This document shows positions 1 to 5,788 of a DNA stretch of 5,788 nt, in pieces. Location: assembly GCA_050943215.1 (NCBI GenBank), contig JBMNOU010000095.1:1-5788 (forward strand), given 5' to 3'. The translations under genes and the position numbers were made by a program. Numbering within the stretch: position 1 is the stretch's first letter; each line of letters opens with the position of its first letter. The DNA is from JBMNOU01 sp050943215. Lineage in GTDB: Bacteria; Bacillota; Clostridia; Christensenellales; SZUA-584. Under the pieces are notes generated by a model, which was not told the origin of the DNA, did no database searches, and saw only the letters and a list, made by a program, of their open reading frames with translations.

Positions 1-26
1 AGTAATAATAATTTATTTATTTTCAT
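1..26 (-). CDS. Start of a probable SusD/RagB-family lipoprotein gene (partial, runs off left edge)
   Basis: On the minus strand an ATG at 26-24 opens a frame reading M-K-I-N-K-L-L-L and then CTx (Leu) before the window ends; there is no stop. A Lys-rich start followed by a run of Leu is what a type II signal peptide looks like, and SusD proteins are surface lipoproteins made with such a signal. The ATG lies 25 bp after the SusC stop codon and is preceded by AAGGA (37-33) with 6 nt spacing, the clearest Shine-Dalgarno-like site in the window. In Bacteroidota a susD gene almost always follows susC directly, so the context supports the call strongly. Only eight full codons are visible, so the lipobox cysteine and the SusD fold cannot be confirmed. 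It could be another exported protein. Confidence 0.6.
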
Positions 27-32
27 TTTAAT

Positions 33-37
33 TCCTT
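33..37 (-). promoter_or_regulatory. Shine-Dalgarno-like site of the putative susD
   Basis: AAGGA on the minus strand, 6 nt before the ATG at 26-24, in the 25-bp SusC-to-SusD gap. It supports choosing that ATG as a real start. The other two complete leaders in the window (upstream of 3237 and of 4888) lack any purine-rich site of this kind, as is common in Bacteroidota. Confidence 0.45.
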
Positions 38-51
38 GTTAGATTTAAAAA

Positions 52-3000
52 TTAGAATGTAAGAGTGATACCGCCGGTGATGGTGCGCATAGCTGAATAA
101 TAGCTGGTACCGATACCGGAGCCTGAGGTGTAGGAGCCTAGACCCATGCTGAAGCGGGGGTCAATGCCCTTGCGTGCACAAAGTACTCCAAGATTCTCAC
201 CTGCAACGTAAACGCGAAGACCTGCGATCTTAATCTTGTTAAGGAGGTTCTTAGGGAATGTGTAACCCAAAGTCACGTTGTTGAGGCTGAGATAGTTTGA
301 AGAAATGAGGAAGCGGTCGACCGCACTCTGAGCAACCTGGGTGTCACCGTCCATACGGGGAACGTCAGTATTGGGGTTCTCAGGAGTCCATGCCTTGAGA
401 GCATCTTTGTGCCAAGCACTTCCTGCAGACTTTTGTGTCCACATCAGAGATTGATAACCGCCATCATAGAACTTACCGCCGAGCTGGAATGAAGCCTGTG
501 CGGAGAAGTCAAATCCGTATGCACTTAGAGAGGTGCCAAAACCACCATAGAGTTTGGGCATAACCGTACCGAGCTCATATCTTGTTGCATCGGAGAATAC
601 GGGAGTTGTAGTATCTTCACCGGTCTCTTCATTATGTGTCCAATAAAGTGCCTGACCATTCTCCGGGTCAACGCCTGCATATTTGTACATATAAGCGTCA
701 TAGAGCGAACCACCTATCTTATAGATATAGTTGGATCCCCTGATACCTTTCTCTGAAACACTTTCATCCAATTCGAGGATTGTGTTTTTGTAGTGGCTGG
801 CATTGATATTCCATGTCCAGTGTACTTTCGAAGTATTGATTATATTACCATAAAGAGAAACCTCAAAACCTTTATTCATGATACTACCCACGTTGATAGG
901 CATTGTGGAGGGAGCACCCATTGAAAGAGGAAGGTTCTTAGAGTAAAGAAGGTCTTCAGTTTTACGGGCATACCACTCAATTGTACCGTTGAAGTAGCCG
1001 TTGAAGAGTTCGAAGTCGAGACCTACGTTAAATGCCTTTGACGTCTCCCAGGTAAGTTCATGGTTACCTCTTGAAGAGAGTGTCAGCGAATACTCGCCTG
1101 TTTCTTCGTTATATGAGTGCGTATACTGATCTGAGTAGGGATAATAACCACCGAGGTTGTCGTTACCCTGAACACCGTAGCTCACTTTTAGTTTGAGCAT
1201 ATCCACCATATTAACTCCACGAAGCCAGCTCTCTTCGCTTATAAGCCATGCGGCACCAATACTACCGAAGTTACCCCAGCGGTTCTCTTTTGCAAAACGT
1301 GAAGATGCGTCACGACGGAATGATGAACTTACGAAGTATCTGCCATCATAGTCATATTGTGCACGTGCAAAGAAACCCTGAGCCATATAGTTATTGGTGT
1401 AAGATTTCACATTCTTGCTGGAAGTACCGTCAGCGTTGCTCAACTCACCTACGAGAGGGTTGAAGAGGTGGTCGTTGCTACCGTAGAGTGACTGCATTTT
1501 GCGGTTTTGCTGCTCATAACCCAAAAGAACATCGAGATTGCTCTTGGTTCCGTTGAAGTCAGTCTTGTAATTTGCAAGGTACTGCTGGTTGATATCCCAT
1601 GTCCTTGAGTGAGCCACATATGCACTACCATCCGTTGATGCACCACTACCGAATATACTGTAAAGGTTGTTCTGGCGGGTATTGTCGCTCAAAAGGTTAA
1701 GGTTGGCAGTAAGGGTGAGACCCTTGAAGGGAGTTATGATAGCACCCGCTTTACCAACGAATACGTCAGCAAAGTATCTGGAAGAGTCATACTCATTGTC
1801 GCGAACAGCGTTGCCCACAAATGAGGGACGGATGAAATTGGTATTGTTGGAGTCATAAACAAGACGACCATTTTCCAATTTTTTAGATCCGTCAGCGTTG
1901 CGTACATAAAGGGGATAAATCGGACCCACATTGTTTGTAATGTAGAATATGTTACCCGAAGAACCCCATGAACCTGAATAAGGGTTGGTTTCTGAGTCCG
2001 AGTGTGTAAACATCATGCTGCTTACGAGCTTGAACCACTCCTTCACCTGATAGTCAGCGTTGATACGACCTGTGTAACGTTTATATCCGGAGTTGTTGAT
2101 AATACCACCGTCTTCAAGGAAACCACCGCTGGCATAGTAATTAAATCTCTCACCGGAACCGCTCACGGAAAGGTTATACTCCTGGCGGAATGAAGGATGG
2201 AACACTTCGTCATACCAGTTATCAGGAATGTAGTAGTACTCACCGTCCGAATAGCCGAGAGTCGCATTGGGGTTCATCTTGAAATTGGTACCAACGAACT
2301 TTTGACCCTCGGGAATGGTAAATACCTGGTAACCGAGACCTCCATTGTTCTGGTCGAAGAGATATTTGTCAGCATGAGCATAACTCTCTGCTTCAGTATA
2401 ACCTGCATAGAATTGCTGGTTGAACATCAGTTTGTAATATGTCTCATAATACTGTGCGGGGTCGTCAATCAAGTCATACTTGGGAATAAGACGAGAGTTT
2501 GAGCCGAAACGGGCATCAAATTTTATTTGAGCATCACCCACACCCTTCTTGGTGGTGATAAGGATGACACCGTTTGCACCGCGGTTACCGTAAATGGCGG
2601 CTGCGGATGCGTCTTTAAGAACTGACATTGACTCAACGTCGTTGGGGTTAATGTCAGAGATTGCTCCTGCAAACGGGGCACCATCGACAACGATGAGGGG
2701 GCTGTTGCTCGCACTCATTGAGCCGACACCACGTATGCGGATTGTTGCTGCGTTAGAGGTAGGGTCACCACTGGAAGAAATGATCTGCACACCGGGAGAT
2801 GTACCTGCAAGAGCGCTGGTAACGTTGGTGGTAATCTTCTTCTGGATCTCCTCACTCTTTACCATCGAAGCGGATCCTGTAAAAGATGCCTTGGTGGATG
2901 TACCGTAGGCGACTACGATCACGTCCTCCAGATACTCGGCATCAATATTGAGCGCTACATCGATAACGCTCCTGCCATTGACGGGAATCTCCGCTGTCTG

Positions 3001-3237
3001 GTAACCTACTGAGCTAAATACGAGAACACCGTCACCCGGAACGGAGATGATGTAAGCTCCTTCAGCATCTGTTGCAACTCCGGTCATGGTACCCTTGAGC
3101 TGGATGGCTGCAAAGGGAATACCCTCTCCGGTAGCTGCATCTTTAACGACACCTTTTACCTGTATAGTCTGCTGTGCAAACGCAGTCGCAGATACTACAA
3201 GTAAGAGAGTCGTCAGAATTAGTCTGATTCTTTTCAT
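52..3237 (-). CDS. SusC/RagA-family TonB-linked outer-membrane transporter
   Basis: A 1061-residue, complete TonB-dependent outer-membrane protein of the SusC/RagA family, usual length for the family. Residues 1-21 are a signal peptide (MKRIR, hydrophobic core, cleavage after A-F-A before QQ). Residues about 25-100 form the carboxypeptidase-regulatory-like beta-sandwich (VKGVVKDAATGEGIPFA, then VGYQ at 77-80). The TonB-box-like segment DVIVVAYGT lies at 105-113. The plug spans about 115-232, with IRIRGVGS, PLIVVDGAPF (180-189) and the SusC signature YGNRGANGVILITTKKG at 216-232. The rest is an aromatic-rich 22-strand-type beta barrel ending in phenylalanine, as outer-membrane barrels need for insertion. 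Known family members import glycans or oligopeptides, energised by TonB-ExbBD, with a SusD lipoprotein as lid. Here the putative susD starts 25 bp downstream. The start at 3237 is the one that gives the signal peptide; it has no Shine-Dalgarno. The substrate is not deducible; no sulfatase, glycosidase or regulator is visible. Confidence 0.96.
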   Translation of the reverse strand: MKRIRLILTTLLLVVSATAFAQQTIQVKGVVKDAATGEGIPFAAIQLKGTMTGVATDAEGAYIISVPGDGVLVFSSVGYQTAEIPVNGRSVIDVALNIDAEYLEDVIVVAYGTSTKASFTGSASMVKSEEIQKKITTNVTSALAGTSPGVQIISSSGDPTSNAATIRIRGVGSMSASNSPLIVVDGAPFAGAISDINPNDVESMSVLKDASAAAIYGNRGANGVILITTKKGVGDAQIKFDARFGSNSRLIPKYDLIDDPAQYYETYYKLMFNQQFYAGYTEAESYAHADKYLFDQNNGGLGYQVFTIPEGQKFVGTNFKMNPNATLGYSDGEYYYIPDNWYDEVFHPSFRQEYNLSVSGSGERFNYYASGGFLEDGGIINNSGYKRYTGRINADYQVKEWFKLVSSMMFTHSDSETNPYSGSWGSSGNIFYITNNVGPIYPLYVRNADGSKKLENGRLVYDSNNTNFIRPSFVGNAVRDNEYDSSRYFADVFVGKAGAIITPFKGLTLTANLNLLSDNTRQNNLYSIFGSGASTDGSAYVAHSRTWDINQQYLANYKTDFNGTKSNLDVLLGYEQQNRKMQSLYGSNDHLFNPLVGELSNADGTSSKNVKSYTNNYMAQGFFARAQYDYDGRYFVSSSFRRDASSRFAKENRWGNFGSIGAAWLISEESWLRGVNMVDMLKLKVSYGVQGNDNLGGYYPYSDQYTHSYNEETGEYSLTLSSRGNHELTWETSKAFNVGLDFELFNGYFNGTIEWYARKTEDLLYSKNLPLSMGAPSTMPINVGSIMNKGFEVSLYGNIINTSKVHWTWNINASHYKNTILELDESVSEKGIRGSNYIYKIGGSLYDAYMYKYAGVDPENGQALYWTHNEETGEDTTTPVFSDATRYELGTVMPKLYGGFGTSLSAYGFDFSAQASFQLGGKFYDGGYQSLMWTQKSAGSAWHKDALKAWTPENPNTDVPRMDGDTQVAQSAVDRFLISSNYLSLNNVTLGYTFPKNLLNKIKIAGLRVYVAGENLGVLCARKGIDPRFSMGLGSYTSGSGIGTSYYSAMRTITGGITLTF

Positions 3238-3295
3238 GTAGATAAATTTTTGGTTGATTAATTGGTGTTTATAATATTATTCTCTATCGTGCAAA

Positions 3296-3313
3296 CCAGT
3301 CAGAGGCCAGTCA
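3296..3313. repeat. Tandem CCAGTCA repeats in the SusC leader
   Basis: CCAGTCA occurs at 3296-3302 and again at 3307-3313, an 11-bp period, about one helical turn. If the promoter at 3332-3362 is right, the pair lies in the first 35 or so transcribed bases (TGACTGG twice in the RNA). It stands out as the only GC-rich patch in the leader. It might be an operator or an RNA element; the sequence alone does not decide, and two 7-mers can arise by chance. Confidence 0.35.
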
Positions 3314-3331
3314 TGCATACTATTCATCTTG

Positions 3332-3362
3332 CAAAGTAAATAAAAAAAAACAATAATTCAAA
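3332..3362 (-). promoter_or_regulatory. Candidate Bacteroides-type promoter for the SusC-type gene
   Basis: On the minus strand TTTG (3362-3359) is followed after 19 bp by TTACTTTG (3339-3332), then CA. The Bacteroides housekeeping (sigma-ABfr) consensus is -33 TTTG and -7 TAnnTTTG with roughly 17-23 bp between. The -7 element matches at seven of eight positions if TA is read as TT, and the trailing CA is also usual in this phylum. Transcription would start near 3326, giving a leader of about 88 nt before the ATG at 3237. The 19-bp spacer contains nine consecutive T residues (3350-3342). It lies downstream of the gdh terminator, as an independent promoter should. Confidence 0.55.
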
Positions 3363-3394
3363 CATTTTATAGCCTAAAAATCAGACTTAAATAA

Positions 3395-3422
3395 CATTTT
3401 TATAAGAAAAATGCCCATTTTT
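3395..3422. repeat. CATTTTT / AAAAATG / CATTTTT repeat cluster upstream of the promoter
   Basis: CATTTTT at 3395-3401 and again at 3416-3422 flank an AAAAATG at 3407-3413, so the central copy is complementary to both flanks. The direct copies are 21 bp apart, about two helical turns. Relative to the proposed start near 3326 they lie at about -69 to -96, where activators often bind. The stems are AT-rich and weak as RNA, and such patterns are easier to get by chance in AT-rich DNA. Confidence 0.3.
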
Positions 3423-3477
3423 ATTGAAAATTGTAAGCACTATACGAAGAATCTAAAAAATATCATATGTAAAAGGC

Positions 3478-3514
3478 AAAAAAAAGCAAAAGGTGGCCAT
3501 GTGGCCACCCTTGC
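3478..3514 (-). terminator. Rho-independent terminator of gdh
   Basis: Read on the minus strand, GGTGGCC (3509-3503) and GGCCACC (3498-3492) form a perfect 7-bp GC-rich stem around a 4-nt loop. The stem extends outward through GCAA/TTGC with one G-U pair and one bulged base. Eight uninterrupted U residues (3485-3478) follow the stem base. It begins 27 bp after the gdh stop codon. On the plus strand the hairpin lacks a matching U-tract, so it works only for leftward transcription. This isolates gdh from the SusC-type gene. Confidence 0.88.
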
Positions 3515-3541
3515 AAAAATAATCGCTTTTCAGACGATTTA

Positions 3542-4888
3542 TCAGATTACGCCCTGCTCAAGCATTGCTTGTGCAACTTTCATGAAGCCGGCAATGTTTG
3601 CACCCTTAACATAATCAACCGTACCATCTTTTCTCTGGCCGAACTTCACGCACTGTGCGTGGATGCTCTCCATGATGAAGTGAAGCTTTTCGTCAACTTC
3701 CTTTCCCGACCAGCTGATGTGTGAAGCATTCTGGGTCATCTCAAGACCTGAGGTTGCTACACCACCTGCATTGACAGCCTTGCCGGGGGCGAATAGGAAG
3801 CCCTTTGTTGACTGGAATGCAGCAATAGCTTCGGGAGTACAACCCATGTTGGAAACCTCGCAGCAGCACCATGTACCATTAGCGATGAGTTCTTTTGCAT
3901 CGTCGCCGTTGAGCTCATTCTGGAATGCACAAGGAAGAGCGATGTCGCACTTCATGCTCCATGCTTTCTTACCCGGAGTAAAGATAGCTTGACCGGGGAA
4001 CTTGTCAGCCATATCCTGAACTTTGTTGCGGTTGGAAGCACGCATGACGAGCATATAATCGATCATCTCCTTATTGATGCCATTAGGGAGAGCGCAAACG
4101 CCGTCCGGACCTGAAATTGCGATAACCTTTGCTCCAAGTTCGGTAGCCTTGGTTGCAGCACCCCAAGCTACGTTGCCGAATCCTGAAATGGCAACAGTCT
4201 TACCCTTGATATTCTTGCCGGCTTTTGCAAGTACGTGCTCGGTAAAATAGAGAGCACCAAAGCCTGTAGCTTCGGGACGAAGGATGGAGCCACCCCAGTT
4301 TAGACCCTTACCGGTAAGAACGCCTGTGTTGTACTGGCGTGCAAGTTTGGAGTACATGCCCACAAAGTAACCGATCTCACGGGCACCAACACCCACATCA
4401 CCGGCGGGAACGTCCTGGTCGGGACCGATACAATGCCACAATTCGAGCATATAGGCCTGGCAGAAACGCATGATTTCACCGTTTGATTTGCCAACGGGAT
4501 CAAAATCGGAACCACCTTTTCCACCGCCCATGGGGAGAGTGGTGAGCGCATTCTTGAAAGTCTGCTCAAAGCCGAGGAATTTCAACATTGAAACATTTAC
4601 GGCAGGATGGAAACGAATACCGCCCTTGTAGGGGCCGATAGCACTGTTGAACTGTACACGATAGCCGATGTTGGTCTGAACCTCACCTTTATCGTCTACC
4701 CAGGCAACACGGAAAGTGAAGACACGGTCAGGCTCAACTATTCTTTCAACGATTTTTGCCTTTTCGAATTCGGGATGTTGATTGTAAACCTCTTCGATTG
4801 ACTCAAGCACCTCATGTACGGCTTGCAAGTACTCTTTTTCATGGCCATATTTTTTCTCAAGATTGGCCATAATCTCAGCTACTTTCAT
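3542..4888 (-). CDS. gdhA: Glutamate dehydrogenase (hexameric small type), probably NAD(H)-preferring
   Basis: A complete 448-residue glutamate dehydrogenase, normal for the homohexameric bacterial class. It converts glutamate to 2-oxoglutarate and ammonia reversibly in the cytoplasm. The substrate domain (about 55-190) carries GPYKGGIRFHP with K88, K112 in FEQTFKNAL, the signature LPMGGGKGGSDFDP (118-131) with catalytic K124, and D164 in PAGDVGVGAR. The Rossmann domain has GFGNVA at 236-241, and S380 closes the glutamate site. F237, P261 and D262 (SGPDG at 259-263) correspond, by recalled alignment, to F238, P262 and D263 of the NAD-specific Clostridium symbiosum enzyme. NADP types have Ser in place of that Phe and SDS in place of SGP. 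Many annotation tools would call this NADP-specific gdhA; a gdhB/gdh-type NAD enzyme seems more likely. An unusual CCC lies at 341-343. The ATG at 4888 is preferred, but M7 (4870) is possible; neither has a Shine-Dalgarno. korB lies 58 bp upstream, and a terminator follows the stop. Confidence 0.97.
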   Translation of the reverse strand: MKVAEIMANLEKKYGHEKEYLQAVHEVLESIEEVYNQHPEFEKAKIVERIVEPDRVFTFRVAWVDDKGEVQTNIGYRVQFNSAIGPYKGGIRFHPAVNVSMLKFLGFEQTFKNALTTLPMGGGKGGSDFDPVGKSNGEIMRFCQAYMLELWHCIGPDQDVPAGDVGVGAREIGYFVGMYSKLARQYNTGVLTGKGLNWGGSILRPEATGFGALYFTEHVLAKAGKNIKGKTVAISGFGNVAWGAATKATELGAKVIAISGPDGVCALPNGINKEMIDYMLVMRASNRNKVQDMADKFPGQAIFTPGKKAWSMKCDIALPCAFQNELNGDDAKELIANGTWCCCEVSNMGCTPEAIAAFQSTKGFLFAPGKAVNAGGVATSGLEMTQNASHISWSGKEVDEKLHFIMESIHAQCVKFGQRKDGTVDYVKGANIAGFMKVAQAMLEQGVI

Positions 4889-4929
4889 AATTCTTAACTT
4901 AATTTATTTGGTTGATATTTGTGATTAAT

Positions 4930-4950
4930 ATAGTAAAAAGTTTTGACTAT
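4930..4950. promoter_or_regulatory. Near-perfect 21-bp dyad over the korB stop codon
   Basis: ATAGTAAAAA (4930-4939), a central G at 4940 and TTTTGACTAT (4941-4950) are inverted copies that pair at nine of ten positions. The element contains the korB stop codon and lies 42-62 bp before the gdh ATG. The stem would be too AT-rich and tight-looped to be a good terminator, and no long U-tract follows it. A DNA operator for a dimeric regulator acting on gdh is possible. It does not match any operator I know, and chance is a real alternative in AT-rich DNA. Confidence 0.3.
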
Positions 4951-5788
4951 TCAACAACCCAGGTTGCACCGCTATGTAGCAGGTCATCCATGCATTTTAT
5001 CGTAGATTTTGCCTCCACTTCCTTCAACTGATCCCTTACATTGTCATCATAGGTATTCTCCTTTACATTGCGGATAACTCCAAGTGCAACGGGATAGTCG
5101 GGGTATTTCATATTGACAAGCAGGTTGTGTATACCTACCTCCTTACAGTTTGCGTCATGAACGAGCAGGTCATCCACAGTAATACCATCCTGACCTATGG
5201 TAACCACTTCCAATTTCCGGTTACGGAATATCAGACCCTTGTCATTATTCTTTCCGAATATCATCGGTTCTCCATGACGAAGGATTATGGTCCTGTCGGC
5301 ACGATATTCACGATCGGAAATGGTTGCGTGTGCACCATCATTGAAGATTACGCAATTGACCAACATCTCAACAATCGAAGTGCCGTCATTTTTTGCGGCA
5401 GCCACTAAAATCTCCTGTGTGAGCTTAATCTCGGAGTCAAGGCCGCGTGCAAAGAATGTGGATCCGGCACCAAGCGCAAGTGCTCCCGGATTGAAGGGAT
5501 TCTCAACAGTGCCGTAAGGGGATGTTTTAGTGATCGTACCCAGTTTTGATGTAGGAGAATATTGTCCTTTGGTAAGACCGTAAATCTGGTTATTGAAGAG
5601 GATGATATTGATGTCTATATTCCTGCGGACGGCGTGGATGAAATGATTGCCGCCAATGGCAAGCGCGTCACCGTCACCTGTGGCCTGCCAAATGCTGAGT
5701 TTGGGATTTGCCACCTTCATACCTGTGGAAATGGCTGTTGCGCGTCCGTGTATTCCGTGGAATCCGAATGTATTCATATAGTAGGGCA
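4947..5788 (-). CDS. korB: 2-oxoglutarate:ferredoxin oxidoreductase, beta subunit (5' end beyond the window)
   Basis: The C-terminal 280 residues of KorB, which with KorA oxidatively decarboxylates 2-oxoglutarate to succinyl-CoA, reducing ferredoxin (or the reverse) in the cytoplasm. Visible motifs are PYYMNTFGFHGIHGRA at the right edge and the thiamine-diphosphate/Mg2+ motif, GDGD then NN 28 residues later, in GDGDALAIGGNHF and FNNQIYGLTKGQYSPT. Then come the conserved NCVIFNDGAH and the long C-terminal extension of this subfamily, ending WVVE. The frame stays open to 5788 (xTG-Pro-Tyr-Tyr before the Met at 5777), so that Met is internal. From family length (about 340) some 60-70 N-terminal residues are missing, including the CPGCG-type cysteines that bind the 4Fe-4S cluster. 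A pyruvate enzyme or other 2-oxoacid oxidoreductase is less likely: the YGLT-GQ-SPTS stretch and the C-terminal extension are typical of KorB. korA is expected just upstream, outside the window. The gdh gene 58 bp downstream uses the same metabolite. Confidence 0.93.
   Translation of the reverse strand, partial: PYYMNTFGFHGIHGRATAISTGMKVANPKLSIWQATGDGDALAIGGNHFIHAVRRNIDINIILFNNQIYGLTKGQYSPTSKLGTITKTSPYGTVENPFNPGALALGAGSTFFARGLDSEIKLTQEILVAAAKNDGTSIVEMLVNCVIFNDGAHATISDREYRADRTIILRHGEPMIFGKNNDKGLIFRNRKLEVVTIGQDGITVDDLLVHDANCKEVGIHNLLVNMKYPDYPVALGVIRNVKENTYDDNVRDQLKEVEAKSTIKCMDDLLHSGATWVVE

Larger units (their letters stand above)
3238..3541. other. AT-rich intergenic region between gdh and the SusC-type gene
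   Basis: This 304-bp non-coding stretch separates two same-direction transcription units. From the gdh side it holds a weak 5-bp stem (AATCG at 3521-3525 with CGATT at 3535-3539), the strong terminator at 3478-3514, AT-rich filler, a CATTTTT/AAAAATG/CATTTTT repeat cluster at 3395-3422, a candidate promoter at 3332-3362, a pair of CCAGTCA repeats at 3296-3313, and the SusC leader. I see no credible small gene or known RNA in it. The short plus-strand frame starting at 3411 crosses the terminator and runs into antisense of gdh. Confidence 0.8.

Noticed and set aside
2594..2908. Plus-strand open frame of 104 codons
   Set aside because: It lies wholly antisense to the SusC plug domain, has no recognisable domain, and is explained by the codon usage of the real gene.
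3238..3477. Invertible promoter controlling the SusC-type gene
   Set aside because: Such switches are common in Bacteroidales, but I found no flanking inverted repeats of useful length around the candidate promoter, and no invertase gene in the window.
3411..3614. Plus-strand small ORF in the intergenic region
   Set aside because: It runs through the gdh terminator hairpin and into antisense of gdh. Its composition is Lys/Asn-rich as expected from AT-rich non-coding DNA, and it has no ribosome site.
3717..3992. Plus-strand open frame of 91 codons
   Set aside because: It is antisense to the conserved C-terminal half of glutamate dehydrogenase, with no family resemblance.
4889..4946. A sigma-ABfr promoter in the korB-gdh gap
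   Set aside because: No TAnnTTTG element is present on the minus strand in these 58 bp. Read-through from korB is simpler, though an unusual promoter cannot be excluded.
4955..4966. CAACC/GGTTG inverted repeat near the korB stop as a terminator
   Set aside because: It is five base pairs with a two-base loop inside coding sequence, without an adjacent U-tract; it is too tight and weak.
5775..5777. ATG at 5777 as the start of korB
   Set aside because: The frame stays open to the window edge with Pro-Tyr-Tyr before this Met, matching the internal PYYMNT motif of KorB. The real start is outside the window.
1..5788. tRNA, rRNA, CRISPR array, insertion sequence or attachment site
   Set aside because: No cloverleaf, spaced repeat array, transposase frame or terminal inverted repeats were seen on either strand.

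Overview
The window reads as ordinary Bacteroidota (most likely Bacteroidales) chromosome, with every supported gene on the minus strand. The main evidence is a complete SusC/RagA-type TonB-linked outer-membrane transporter followed by what looks like the first codons of a SusD partner. Leaders are AT-rich, two of the three have no Shine-Dalgarno sequence, and the transporter has a Bacteroides-type (-33 TTTG / -7 TAnnTTTG) promoter. An anaerobic 2-oxoglutarate:ferredoxin oxidoreductase and a glutamate dehydrogenase close to those of anaerobic fermenters fit an obligate anaerobe. I cannot name a genus.

Layout in transcription order (right to left). From 5788 to 4947 is the 3' part of korB, the thiamine-diphosphate subunit of 2-oxoglutarate:ferredoxin oxidoreductase; its N-terminus lies beyond the right edge. 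A 58-bp gap with no recognisable terminator follows, then a complete 448-residue glutamate dehydrogenase (4888-3542). Its residues at the coenzyme-discriminating positions match the NAD-type enzymes rather than the NADP type. A strong hairpin plus U-tract terminator (3514-3478) closes that unit. The 304-bp AT-rich gap (3541-3238) also carries a good candidate promoter for the next unit, with several small repeats around it. The SusC-family transporter occupies 3237-52, and 25 bp after it an AAGGA-preceded ATG opens a reading frame (26 to <1) whose first residues look like a lipoprotein signal peptide, as expected for SusD.

How the genes work together. Glutamate dehydrogenase interconverts glutamate with 2-oxoglutarate plus ammonia, and KorAB converts 2-oxoglutarate to succinyl-CoA and reduced ferredoxin. 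The korB-gdh pair is therefore a plausible glutamate-catabolism (or, in reverse, assimilation) unit. The SusC/SusD unit is a separate transcription unit with its own promoter; its substrate cannot be read from the sequence. I see no mobile element, CRISPR array, RNA gene or clearly novel system. The points worth a second look are the coenzyme signature of the dehydrogenase, the dyad at the korB/gdh junction, and the control region of the transporter.
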